From: Hymenobacter armeniacus
GTDB lineage: Bacteria; Bacteroidota; Bacteroidia; Cytophagales; Hymenobacteraceae
Assembly: GCF_014699055.1 (NCBI RefSeq)
Contig: NZ_JACXAC010000001.1
Span: forward strand, 310,001 to 374,000
Length of the DNA: 64,000 nt
Direction of reading: 5' to 3'
Position 1 is the first letter of the stretch, and the number at the start of each line of letters is the position of its first letter. This document shows positions 8,576-16,321 of this stretch, in pieces. Position numbers and translations under genes: made by a program. Under the pieces are notes generated by a model, which was given only the letters and a program-made list of their open reading frames with translations, ran no database searches and was not told the origin of the DNA.

Positions 8576-8702
8576 CTAAACGGGGCTTGAGTGGGCGAAA
8601 AAGCGAAAAAAAGGCTGCATGCATAACAACCTATGCGAGCTTACCGTTTCCGGAAGCCCATCTTTGTCAGGGCAAGTGCGGGGAAAAGCCGCAATTTCGC
8701 CC

Positions 8703-8710
8703 CAAAGGTA
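8703..8710 (-). promoter_or_regulatory. Putative -7 promoter box for etfB
   Basis: Read on the minus strand the bases are TACCTTTG, a perfect match to the Bacteroidota -7 consensus TAnnTTTG. It would start a transcript about 120 bases before etfB. No good -33 TTTG at the right spacing is visible, so confidence is moderate. Confidence 0.4.
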
Positions 8711-8727
8711 AACAAAACTTGCGCCCT

Positions 8728-9066
8728 ATGAACACCCCGGCCACCCGTTTGCAGCAGCTGCTGGCTTTCTACGAAGACGACCCGACCGACGCCTTCACCA
8801 TTTACGCCATCGCCACCGAATACCGGGCCCAGGAACCGGAGCGGGCCTGGGAGTTTTACGAAAAGCTGCTCACGGAGCATCCCGATTACGTGGGCACGTA
8901 TTACCACGCCGGCAAGCTCCTGGAGCAGTTTGGTAAGAAAGACGAAGCCGAAAAGGTTTACCGCACCGGCTTAGCCACGGCCAAAAAAGCCGGCCAGCAG
9001 CACGCCGCCAGCGAATTGCTCCAAGCCCTGAACCAGTGCCTGGGCCTGGATTACGAAGATGATTAA
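8728..9066 (+). CDS. Small tetratricopeptide-repeat protein
   Basis: This 112-residue protein is built of about two and a half TPR-like helical hairpins (YRAQEPERAWEFYEKLL, YVGTYYHAGKLLEQFGKKDEAEKVYRTGL). It has no signal peptide and ends in an acidic tail, so it is likely a cytoplasmic protein-protein interaction adaptor. The ATG at 8728 was chosen; the earlier in-frame reading has no similarity and overlaps the etfB promoter region. Its function is unknown. Confidence 0.7.
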   Translation: MNTPATRLQQLLAFYEDDPTDAFTIYAIATEYRAQEPERAWEFYEKLLTEHPDYVGTYYHAGKLLEQFGKKDEAEKVYRTGLATAKKAGQQHAASELLQALNQCLGLDYEDD

Positions 9067-9369
9067 CGGCCTGCGCAGCACATCCGGAACGAGGCGCCAA
9101 CCTGAGCCGCGCCAGTACCGTAAATTCTAATATCTGGATGTGGTAGTTTGTGCAATACCACCACGTTTTATTCCGGAATTGTATAGTAATTACGATACAT
9201 AGCAGTAATAAATGTGCTTCTGCGTTCGGCGGGAAGTAAGTACGGTTTAGCGGGTAAAAAGTGCGGTTTATCGGCAAGCCCCTCGGTAGGGAAAATGTGA
9301 TAAGCACCTTTGTTAACAGCTACGCTCAAAAATTTGCCCACAGGGAAATCACCTTCTTACTCTACCCGC
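9067..9369. other. 303-base gap with no gene seen
   Basis: No open frame with convincing coding character is present. It contains a weak hairpin GTGGTA/TACCAC (9140-9161) and is AT-richer than the flanking genes. The 3' end holds a TTTG (9309-9312) and an AT-rich AAAATTTG (about 9329-9336) that could be a poor promoter for the DUF937 gene. Confidence 0.4.
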
Positions 9370-10176
9370 ATGAAGACGTTACCCACTACCGTAAAAGGTA
9401 CTTTTTCCCCGGAATTGACCGGTCATCTGGCCGCCCGGCTGGGCGAAGGCGAAACCCGAATCCGAAAAGTGCTCGACGCCGCCGTGCCGCTGGTGCTGGG
9501 TGCAATTGTCCGGCGGGCACAGTCGGGCGCGGCCCTGCAGGTGCACACCCTGAGCCTGCAGGCCCTGCGCAAAGCTCCCGCCTGCGCCAACCCCGTGACC
9601 TGTGCCCTCGGCATGCTAGGCAGCGGCCCGGCAGCCGGCGGCGCCCTGCGGCAGGCGGAAGTGCTGCTGTTTGCGCTATTTGGTGCCGAAGCGACGCAGG
9701 TGGCCGGCCCGCTTGGTGCGTGTTCGGGAGTGCGGCCGGCTACAGCCGAGGCGTTGCTTAAACTCGTAGGAGCGGTGGCGGCAGCCACCCTCGGCCAGCA
9801 TATTGCGGCGCAGCACGCCACGGCGGCCGAACTGGCCGTGGGCCTTGCAGGCCTCAAAGAACCCGTGGCGGAGTTGCTCGCTGCCACTCCTCCCGCCGTG
9901 CGTGCCATGCTGGAGCCCCTCGGCGACAAGCGCGCTCCTGGTTCAGGCCTGATGGGGGCAATGCAGCAGGAGGGAGGCTTGCGAAAACTGCACGTGCGGG
10001 TTGGTCAGTCGTTGCTGGCCTTGGTGGGCGCCGTGACGGGCGCCGCCTACTGCTGGAATGCCGTGTGCGGCGTGGCCGCGGCGACTTACTGGGCCGCCGA
10101 TGCTTTGCCGGGGCTGAAGCCGGCTGTGCCGGTGGCGCTGCTACGGCTGGGCACGATGGGCATTTTCGCTTGGTAA
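9370..10176 (+). CDS. DUF937 domain-containing protein
   Basis: This 268-residue protein is rich in Ala, Gly and Leu. The start MKTLPTTVKGTFSPELTGHL and the repeated LGEGETRIRKVLDAAVPLVLGAI type segments match the DUF937 (YidB-like) pattern seen in Bacteroidota, often upstream of OmpA-type proteins. Here the C-terminus has a long hydrophobic stretch (about 215-265) rather than an OmpA domain. ATG 9370 was preferred over the longer in-frame option at 9310. Function unknown. Confidence 0.6.
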   Translation: MKTLPTTVKGTFSPELTGHLAARLGEGETRIRKVLDAAVPLVLGAIVRRAQSGAALQVHTLSLQALRKAPACANPVTCALGMLGSGPAAGGALRQAEVLLFALFGAEATQVAGPLGACSGVRPATAEALLKLVGAVAAATLGQHIAAQHATAAELAVGLAGLKEPVAELLAATPPAVRAMLEPLGDKRAPGSGLMGAMQQEGGLRKLHVRVGQSLLALVGAVTGAAYCWNAVCGVAAATYWAADALPGLKPAVPVALLRLGTMGIFAW

Positions 10177-10226
10177 ATCGGGCCTTTCGCCGAGGCTGAG
10201 CGGCTGTTGACGGCCTAGCCGGAGGA

Positions 10227-10274
10227 TTCATTTTATCCTCATGCGCCCCCCGTCACCTTTGTTGAGTAATCAAC
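10227..10274 (+). promoter_or_regulatory. Possible operator before czcC: TTCAT/CTCAT repeats and a GTTGA-N4-TCAAC palindrome
   Basis: TTCAT (10227-10231) and CTCAT (10238-10242) start 11 bases apart, like the clearer arrays at 16211-16249 and 29275-29306. A short palindrome GTTGAGTAATCAAC lies at 10261-10274, eight bases before the czcC start. Both are candidates for regulator binding; neither is proven. Confidence 0.35.
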
Positions 10275-10281
10275 ATTGGAT

Positions 10282-11580
10282 ATGTTTCGTGTAACCTTAG
10301 CGGCGCTTTTGGGTGCCTGGGCCCTGGCCGGGCCGGCGCCCGCCCTCGCCGCCCCCGCGGCCCCCGCCGATACCGTTCGCCTCACGCTGCCTGAAGCCGA
10401 GCAGCGGTTCTTCCAAAACAACCTGGCCGTGCTGGCCCAACAGTATAACGTGACGGTGGCCCAGGCCCAGGCTGTGCAGGCGCGCCTCATCGACAACCCG
10501 ACCATTTACGTGGAGCAGGACGTGCTGCGCCGCCGCATCAGCCGGCCCACGGTGCCAGAGGGCACGGTGGGCAGCGAAGCCGTGGTGACGGTGCAGCAGC
10601 TGTTTTCGCTGGCCGGGCGCCGCAAGGCTGCCGGGCAAGCCGCTCGGCAGGGCGCGGTGGTGGAGCAGTACAACCTGCAGGACCTGCTGCGCAACCTGCG
10701 CTACCAGCTGCGCACCACCTACTACGACGTCTTCTTCAAGCAGCAGACGCTGAAGGCGTACGCCACGGAAATCAACTCGCTGACGCGCACCGTGGGCCTC
10801 TACCAAACGCAGTTCGAGAAAGGCAACATTGCGCTGAAAGAGGTGATTCGCCTGCGGGCCTTCCTCTTCACGCTGCAGAGCGAGCGCCAAAACCTGCTCA
10901 ACGACGTGGCCACCGACCAAACCGACCTGCACGTGCTGCTGCACGACGCCACGGGGGCCCAGTACGTGCCCGTGGTGGACATCCGCCGCACCCGCGACCT
11001 GAGCCTGAACGGCTACTCGGAGCAGCAGCTGGTGGACACGGCCCTCGTGCGCCGCACCGACCTCAACGCCCGCCGGGCCACCCTGGAGCAGCAAAACCTG
11101 AACCTGCGCCTGCAGCAGAAGCTGGCCACGCCCGACCTGGCCGTGGGCTACACCTACGACAAGGCCGGTTCCTACATCAACAACTACCAAGCCCTCACGC
11201 TGGGCATTGCGGTGCCGCTCTTCAACCGCAACCAGGGCAACATCCAGGCGGCCAAGGCCCAGATTGCCGGCAGCAAGCTGCTCGTCGACCAGCAGCAGCT
11301 CATTGTGCAGAGCGAAGTGCACCAGGCCTACGAGCTGGCGGCCCGCAACGACGAGCTGTTTCAGAACACCGACCGCGACACGGCGCCGTTTACCCGCCTC
11401 ATGGCCGGCATCGAGCAGAGCTACGCCAAGCGCATTCTGTCGGTGGTGGAATACATCGACTTCTTCGAGTCCTACAAAAACAACCTCGTGCAGCTCAATA
11501 CTCTGCGGGCTAACCGTGTGCGGGCTTTCGAGCAGCTGAATTTCGCCGTGGGCAAGCCGGTGTTCCGCGCCGACCAATAA
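10282..11580 (+). CDS. czcC: TolC-family outer-membrane metal efflux protein (CzcC-like)
   Basis: This 432-residue protein has a signal peptide (about 1-24, cleavage near PALAAPA) and two outer-membrane-efflux-type repeats with long amphipathic helices. It forms the outer-membrane channel of a tripartite exporter together with the adaptor (11721) and the RND pumps (12914 and 16322). ATG 10282 is preferred to the TTG two codons earlier. The gene order C-B-A is that of heavy-metal efflux operons. The assignment as CzcC rather than CusC follows from the divalent-cation signature in the pumps. Confidence 0.85.
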   Translation: MFRVTLAALLGAWALAGPAPALAAPAAPADTVRLTLPEAEQRFFQNNLAVLAQQYNVTVAQAQAVQARLIDNPTIYVEQDVLRRRISRPTVPEGTVGSEAVVTVQQLFSLAGRRKAAGQAARQGAVVEQYNLQDLLRNLRYQLRTTYYDVFFKQQTLKAYATEINSLTRTVGLYQTQFEKGNIALKEVIRLRAFLFTLQSERQNLLNDVATDQTDLHVLLHDATGAQYVPVVDIRRTRDLSLNGYSEQQLVDTALVRRTDLNARRATLEQQNLNLRLQQKLATPDLAVGYTYDKAGSYINNYQALTLGIAVPLFNRNQGNIQAAKAQIAGSKLLVDQQQLIVQSEVHQAYELAARNDELFQNTDRDTAPFTRLMAGIEQSYAKRILSVVEYIDFFESYKNNLVQLNTLRANRVRAFEQLNFAVGKPVFRADQ

Positions 11581-11592
11581 CTGAATCCGAAA

Positions 11593-11699
11593 AGAACGTC
11601 GGGCTGAGCTGGCCGCAGCATCCCGCATAAAGTAGTAAATCAATCGATTGGATTAGTTGCGCGAGCCAGATGCTTCGGCCGGCTCAGCCCGACGTTCTA
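11593..11699. repeat. Inverted repeat, diverged GATGCTTCG family, between czcC and czcB
   Basis: The left arm GAACGTCGGGCTGAGC.. (11593-11624) pairs with the right arm GATGCTTCGGCCGGCTCAG..GACGTTC (11669-11699). The spacer is AT-rich. It lies inside the czc operon, so it would be part of the mRNA between two co-directional genes. Confidence 0.7.
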
Positions 11700-11720
11700 C
11701 CCAAGCCATTACCACACCCC

Positions 11721-12800
11721 ATGAACCGCACCTTTCTGGCCCTGCTGACCGCCGTAACCTTGGTTGGTTGCTCCAAAACCGAAGTCAAAGAAGAAAAGAA
11801 GGAGGGCTTCCGCCTGTCCGACACCATGATGCAGCAAATTGTGCTGGATACCGTGCGCCTGCGCCCGGTGCAGGACGAGCTGGTGCTGACCGGCGAAATT
11901 GCCACCGACGGCGACAAAACCGTGAAGGTGTACCCGCTGGTGGGCGGCGTGGTGGAGCAGCTGAAAGTGCAGCTCGGCGACAAGGTGACCAAGGGCCAGG
12001 TGTTGGCCGTCATCAAATCGGGCGAGATTGCCGACGTCCAGAACCAGACCACGGCCGCCAGCTCCGACCTGGATATTGCCCGCAAGAACCTGGCCGTGGC
12101 CGAGGATATGTTCAAGGCCGGCCTGAACTCGGAGCGCGACGTGGTGCTGGCCCGCGCCGAAGTGACCAAAGCCCGCGGCACCGTGGGCAAGAACGTGAAG
12201 CAGCTCAGCGTGTACGGCATCGGCAAGGATGGCATGTACGAGCTGCGGGCCCCAATTTCGGGCTTCATCACCGAGAAAAATGCCACCGACCACGAGCAGT
12301 TCAACAACGACAACGTGGGCAACCTGTTCACGGTGAGCAACCTCGACGATGTGTGGATTATGGCCAACGTGTTCGAGTCGGACATCTCGAAGGTGAAGGA
12401 AGGCTACTCGGCCGACGTGACCACGCTGAGCTACCCGGACAAGCATTTCCGGGGCAAGATTGACAAGGTGTTCAACGTGCTCGACCCCGACAGCAAGGTG
12501 ATGAAGGTGCGCGTGCGCCTCGAAAACCCCGGCTACCTCCTCAAACCCGAGATGTACGCCCAGGTGCGCGTCGAGAACACGGAAGGGGCGAAGGCCCTGG
12601 CCGTGCCCGCCAAGTCGGTGGTGTTTGACAAGGACCGCAACTTCGTGATGGTGTACAAGGACCGCACCCACGTGGAAACCCGCCCCGTGACCATCAGCAA
12701 AACGGTGGGCGACTACAGCTATGTGAGCTCCGGCCTGAAGCCCGGCGACGTGGTGATTGCCAAAGACCAGCTGCTGGTGTACGACGAGCTGAACGACTGA
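11721..12800 (+). CDS. czcB: RND periplasmic adaptor lipoprotein, heavy-metal type (CzcB-like)
   Basis: This 359-residue membrane fusion protein has a lipoprotein signal with lipobox LVGC (Cys about residue 17). It then shows the barrel-sandwich hybrid half-motifs (KVYPLVGGVVEQLKVQLGD near 75), a short coiled-coil hairpin (about 105-150), and the second lipoyl half (YELRAPISGFITEKN near 175). It bridges the RND pump to the outer-membrane channel. ATG 11721 gives the signal peptide; upstream in-frame ATG options read through the repeat. Only one adaptor is present for two downstream pumps. Confidence 0.88.
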   Translation: MNRTFLALLTAVTLVGCSKTEVKEEKKEGFRLSDTMMQQIVLDTVRLRPVQDELVLTGEIATDGDKTVKVYPLVGGVVEQLKVQLGDKVTKGQVLAVIKSGEIADVQNQTTAASSDLDIARKNLAVAEDMFKAGLNSERDVVLARAEVTKARGTVGKNVKQLSVYGIGKDGMYELRAPISGFITEKNATDHEQFNNDNVGNLFTVSNLDDVWIMANVFESDISKVKEGYSADVTTLSYPDKHFRGKIDKVFNVLDPDSKVMKVRVRLENPGYLLKPEMYAQVRVENTEGAKALAVPAKSVVFDKDRNFVMVYKDRTHVETRPVTISKTVGDYSYVSSGLKPGDVVIAKDQLLVYDELND

Positions 12801-12882
12801 ATCGACAGGGCGGGAATTGACTCCGGGCAAGGGCTTTTGGGCCTTGCTCCGGGTCAATACTGCCGTTTAATTCTGCCTGAAA

Positions 12883-12898
12883 CTCACCGTTTCTTCAC
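12883..12898 (+). promoter_or_regulatory. Weak pair of CTCAC/TTCAC direct repeats before czcA1
   Basis: CTCAC at 12883-12887 and TTCAC at 12894-12898 start 11 bases apart, in the 113-base gap between czcB and czcA1. They resemble degenerate forms of the arrays at 16211 and 29275. On its own this pair would not be convincing. Confidence 0.25.
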
Positions 12899-12913
12899 TG
12901 TTAGAAACTGAAA

Positions 12914-15900
12914 ATGAATAAGTTCATTCAAGGTATCATTGCCTTTTCGCTTAAAAACAAAGGCTTCATCTTCCTCATGACCCTGGTGGTGGTGGTGATG
13001 GGCGTGGTGAGCTACCGGAACACGCCCATCGAGGCGTTTCCGGACGTGACAAATACTGAAATCACCATCATCACGCAGTGGCCCGGCCGCTCGGCCGAGG
13101 AGATGGAGAAGTTCGTGACCGTGCCCATCGAAATTGCCCTGAACCCGGTGCAGAAAAAGGCCTCGGTGCGCAGCACCACGCTGTTTGGCCTGTCGGTGGT
13201 GAAGGTGATTTTTGACGACGGCGTGGACGACGCTTTCGCCCGTCCGCAGGTGAACAACCTGCTGCGCGAGGTGGATTTGCCTGACGGCATCACGCCCGAC
13301 GTGCAGCCGCCATACGGCCCCACCGGCGAAATCTACCGCTACACGCTGGAGAGTAAAACCAAAACCGTGCGCGAGCTCAAGACCCTGCAGGACTGGGTAA
13401 TTGAGCGTAACCTGAAAGCCGTGCCCGGCGTAGCCGACGTGAACAGCTTCGGCGGCGAGGTGAAGGACTACGAAATCAGCGTCAACCCCGGCAAGCTGCA
13501 GGATTTCGGCCTCACGCCACTCGACCTCTACAACGCTGTGCAGCGCTCCAACATCAACGTGGGCGGCGACGTGATAAACGAGGGCCAGCAGAACTACGTG
13601 GTGCGCGGCATCGGCCTGCTGAACAACATCTCGGACATCACCAACACGGTGATTAAGAACGTGAACGGGGTGCCGATTCTGGTGCGCGATGTGGCGAAAG
13701 TGACCGAAAGCGCCCTACCGCGCCTGGGCCAGGTCGGCCGTGGGTTTGAGGACGACAAGCTGGAAGGCATCGTGGTGATGCGCAAGGGCGAAAACCCGTC
13801 GGAAGTCATTGCCCGCCTGCACGATAAGGTGGCCGAGCTGAACTCGAAAATACTGCCGCCCGACGTGAAGATGAAAACCTTCTACGACCGGCAGCAACTC
13901 ATCGATTTCTCCACGGAAACGGTGATTCACAACCTGATGGAAGGCATCGTGCTGGTCACGCTCATCGTGTTCCTGTTCATGGCCGACTGGCGCACCACGG
14001 TAATTGTGTCGGTGATTATCCCGCTGGCGCTGCTGTTTGCCTTCATCTGCCTGCGGTTGCGCGGCATGAGCGCCAACCTGCTGAGCATGGGTGCCATTGA
14101 CTTCGGCATCATCATCGACGGGGCCGTGGTGATGGTGGAAGGGCTGTTCGTGGCCCTCGACCACAAGGCCCACCAAGTGGGCATGGAGCGGTTTAACAAG
14201 CTCTCCAAGCTGGGGCTGATTAAGAAGTCGGGCCGCGACATGGGCAAGTCCATCTTCTTCGCCAAAGCCATTATTATCACCGCGTTGCTGCCCATTTTCT
14301 CCTTCGAAAAAGTGGAAGGTAAGGTGTTCAGCCCGCTGGCATGGACGCTGGGCTTCGCCCTGTTGGGGGCCCTGATTTTCACCCTCACGTTGGTGCCGGT
14401 GCTGGTGAGCATCCTGCTGAAAAAGAACGTGAAGGAGAAGGACAACTTTTTCGTGCGCGGCGTGAACAACGGGGCCAACCGATTATTTCGCTTCACTTAC
14501 GCCCGCAAAACGGCCACGCTCATCATCGCCTTCGTGGTGACGGCGCTGGGGCTGTACTCGTTCTCGTTCCTGGGCTCGGAGTTCCTGCCCGAATTGAACG
14601 AGGGCTCGATTTACGTGCGCGCCCAGCTGCCGCTCAGCATCAGCCTGGAGTCGAGCAACGAGCTGTGTAACCAGATGCGGCGCGACTTCCTGAGCTTCCC
14701 CGAAGTGAGCGACGTGGTGAGCCAGACCGGCCGCCCCAACGACGGCACCGACCCCACGGGCTTCTACAACAACGAGTTTCTGGTGCAGCTCAAGCACACG
14801 CCAGAGGTGGAAAAGAAGATGAAATCCAAAGCCTACCGCGAAGACCTGGTAGAGCGCATGAAGGCCAAGCTCGACAAGTTTACCGGCGTAGACTTCAACT
14901 TCTCGCAGCCCATCACCGACAACGTGGAGGAAGCCGCCTCGGGCGTGAAAGGCTCGATTGCCGTGAAGATTTACGGCACCGACCTGGCCACGCTGGAGGC
15001 CAAGGCCCGCGAGGTGTACGAGGTACTAAAAACCGTGAAAGGCATTGACGACCTCGGCGTGCTGCGCAACATCGGCCAGCCCGAATTCCACGTCGACCTC
15101 GACGAGCGCCGCATGGCCAGCTACGGCGTGAATAAGTCGGACGCCAACTCGGTGCTGGAAATGGCCGTGGGCGGCAAGGAAGCCACGCAACTCTACGAAG
15201 GCGAGCGTAAATTCCCCATCCGCGTGCGCTACGAGCCCCAGTTCCGCCAGACGCCGGCCGAAATAGCGGCCCTGATGGTGCCCACGCAATCGGGCAAAAC
15301 CATTCCGCTCTCCGAAATTGCCAACATCGGCTCCGTGACGGGTCCGAGCCTGATTTACCGCGACGACAACCGCCGCTTTGCCGCCGTTAAGTTTTCGATT
15401 CGCGGCCGTGACATGGGTTCGACCATCAAGGAAGCGCAGGAAAAAGTGAACCGCCACGTGAAGCTGCCCGCCGGCTACGAGCAGAAATGGACCGGCGACT
15501 TCGAGAACCAGCGCCGCGCCCAGCAGCGCCTCACGCAGGTAGTGCCCATTTCGCTTGGCCTCATCTTCTTCATCCTGTTTGTCCTGTTCAGCAACCTGAA
15601 AGATGCCGGGCTGGTGCTGCTGAACGTGCCGTTTGCCATCATCGGCGGCATCGCAGCGCTGCTACTCACGCACACCAACTTCTCGATTTCGGCCGGCATC
15701 GGCTTTATCGCGCTGTTCGGCATCTGCATTCAGAACGGCGTGATTCTCATCTCCGTCTTCAAGCAGAACCTGGTGAAAAAGCACACGCTCGACCACAGCA
15801 TCAACGAAGGCGTGATTTCGCGGGTGCGCCCGGTGGTGATGACGGCCCTCATGGCAACCATCGGCCTGATGCCGGCCGCCATCTCGACCGGCATCGGGTC

Positions 15901-16072
15901 GGAAACCTCGAAGCCGCTGGCCATCGTGGTAATTGGCGGCCTTATTACGGGTACCATTCTCACGCTCTTCGTGTTTCCGCTGGTGTTTGAGCGGTTTTAC
16001 CGGAGCGAGCACACCAAGTACGTGCCGCTGCCCGGTGAGAAAGGCTACGTGGAGCCAGTGGCGGTGCACTAA
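12914..16072 (+). CDS. czcA: Heavy-metal efflux RND transporter, CzcA-type (first copy)
   Basis: This 1052-residue inner-membrane proton-driven exporter has the RND pattern of 12 membrane segments and two large periplasmic loops. In TM4 it has the divalent-cation signature DFGIIIDGAVVMVE with Asp396, Asp402 and Glu409, aligning with the CzcA residues essential for proton coupling. That signature differs from the Cu/Ag (CusA) type, so Co/Zn/Cd/Ni is the likelier substrate class. It ends 79 bases before a strong terminator, so czcC-czcB-czcA1 form one unit. A close paralogue follows at 16322. Confidence 0.92.
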   Translation: MNKFIQGIIAFSLKNKGFIFLMTLVVVVMGVVSYRNTPIEAFPDVTNTEITIITQWPGRSAEEMEKFVTVPIEIALNPVQKKASVRSTTLFGLSVVKVIFDDGVDDAFARPQVNNLLREVDLPDGITPDVQPPYGPTGEIYRYTLESKTKTVRELKTLQDWVIERNLKAVPGVADVNSFGGEVKDYEISVNPGKLQDFGLTPLDLYNAVQRSNINVGGDVINEGQQNYVVRGIGLLNNISDITNTVIKNVNGVPILVRDVAKVTESALPRLGQVGRGFEDDKLEGIVVMRKGENPSEVIARLHDKVAELNSKILPPDVKMKTFYDRQQLIDFSTETVIHNLMEGIVLVTLIVFLFMADWRTTVIVSVIIPLALLFAFICLRLRGMSANLLSMGAIDFGIIIDGAVVMVEGLFVALDHKAHQVGMERFNKLSKLGLIKKSGRDMGKSIFFAKAIIITALLPIFSFEKVEGKVFSPLAWTLGFALLGALIFTLTLVPVLVSILLKKNVKEKDNFFVRGVNNGANRLFRFTYARKTATLIIAFVVTALGLYSFSFLGSEFLPELNEGSIYVRAQLPLSISLESSNELCNQMRRDFLSFPEVSDVVSQTGRPNDGTDPTGFYNNEFLVQLKHTPEVEKKMKSKAYREDLVERMKAKLDKFTGVDFNFSQPITDNVEEAASGVKGSIAVKIYGTDLATLEAKAREVYEVLKTVKGIDDLGVLRNIGQPEFHVDLDERRMASYGVNKSDANSVLEMAVGGKEATQLYEGERKFPIRVRYEPQFRQTPAEIAALMVPTQSGKTIPLSEIANIGSVTGPSLIYRDDNRRFAAVKFSIRGRDMGSTIKEAQEKVNRHVKLPAGYEQKWTGDFENQRRAQQRLTQVVPISLGLIFFILFVLFSNLKDAGLVLLNVPFAIIGGIAALLLTHTNFSISAGIGFIALFGICIQNGVILISVFKQNLVKKHTLDHSINEGVISRVRPVVMTALMATIGLMPAAISTGIGSETSKPLAIVVIGGLITGTILTLFVFPLVFERFYRSEHTKYVPLPGEKGYVEPVAVH

Positions 16073-16076
16073 CTGC

Positions 16077-16147
16077 AGCGTGGACTCTGCGAGTCTGCGC
16101 CCGTTCGAACGACACCCGCCAGGCGCGGACTCGCAGAGTCCACGCTA
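16077..16147. repeat. Inverted repeat, GCGCGGACT-related, after czcA1
   Basis: The left arm AGCGTGGACTCTGCGAGTCT (from 16078) and right arm GGCGCGGACTCGCAGAGTCC (from about 16122) are near-complementary over about 24 bases. The arms resemble the GCGCGGACT family at 30850-30940 with a different inner core. It sits directly upstream of the czcA1 terminator. Confidence 0.75.
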
Positions 16148-16150
16148 CAC

Positions 16151-16188
16151 AAAAAAGCCCGCTGCCTCATCAGGCAGCGGGCTTTTTT
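16151..16188 (+). terminator. Strong intrinsic terminator after czcA1
   Basis: A 16-bp perfect stem (AAAAAAGCCCGCTGCC and complement) with a TCATCA loop is followed by TTTTTT. It separates the first CzcA gene from the second, indicating that the second has its own promoter. The A-run on the left could make it work in both directions. Confidence 0.95.
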
Positions 16189-16210
16189 GTGCTTGGCTCT
16201 TCATTCAACC

Positions 16211-16249
16211 CTCATTGTTTTCTCATCAACTTTTCACCAGATTCTCATT
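16211..16249 (+). promoter_or_regulatory. Phased (C/T)CTCAT direct repeats before the second czcA
   Basis: CCTCAT (16211), TCTCAT (16222), TTTCAC (16233) and TCTCAT (16244) all start exactly 11 bases apart, which places them on one face of the DNA. OmpR-family regulators bind such direct repeats. A similar array lies before the HAE1 pump operon at 29275-29306, next to an OmpR-type two-component system. Function is inferred. Confidence 0.5.
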
Positions 16250-16321
16250 TTCCGGCCGGCAGGTAATCAAACAGACTGCCCGGGCCGCCCGCTGCTCTGT
16301 TGCTTCCCACCCCGCCCTGGC

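Noticed and set aside
10297..11643. Long open frame on the minus strand antisense to czcC
   Set aside because: It is a shadow of a real gene in GC-rich DNA; the translation is His/Gly/Val/Leu-rich with no domain, while the plus strand encodes a clear TolC-family protein.
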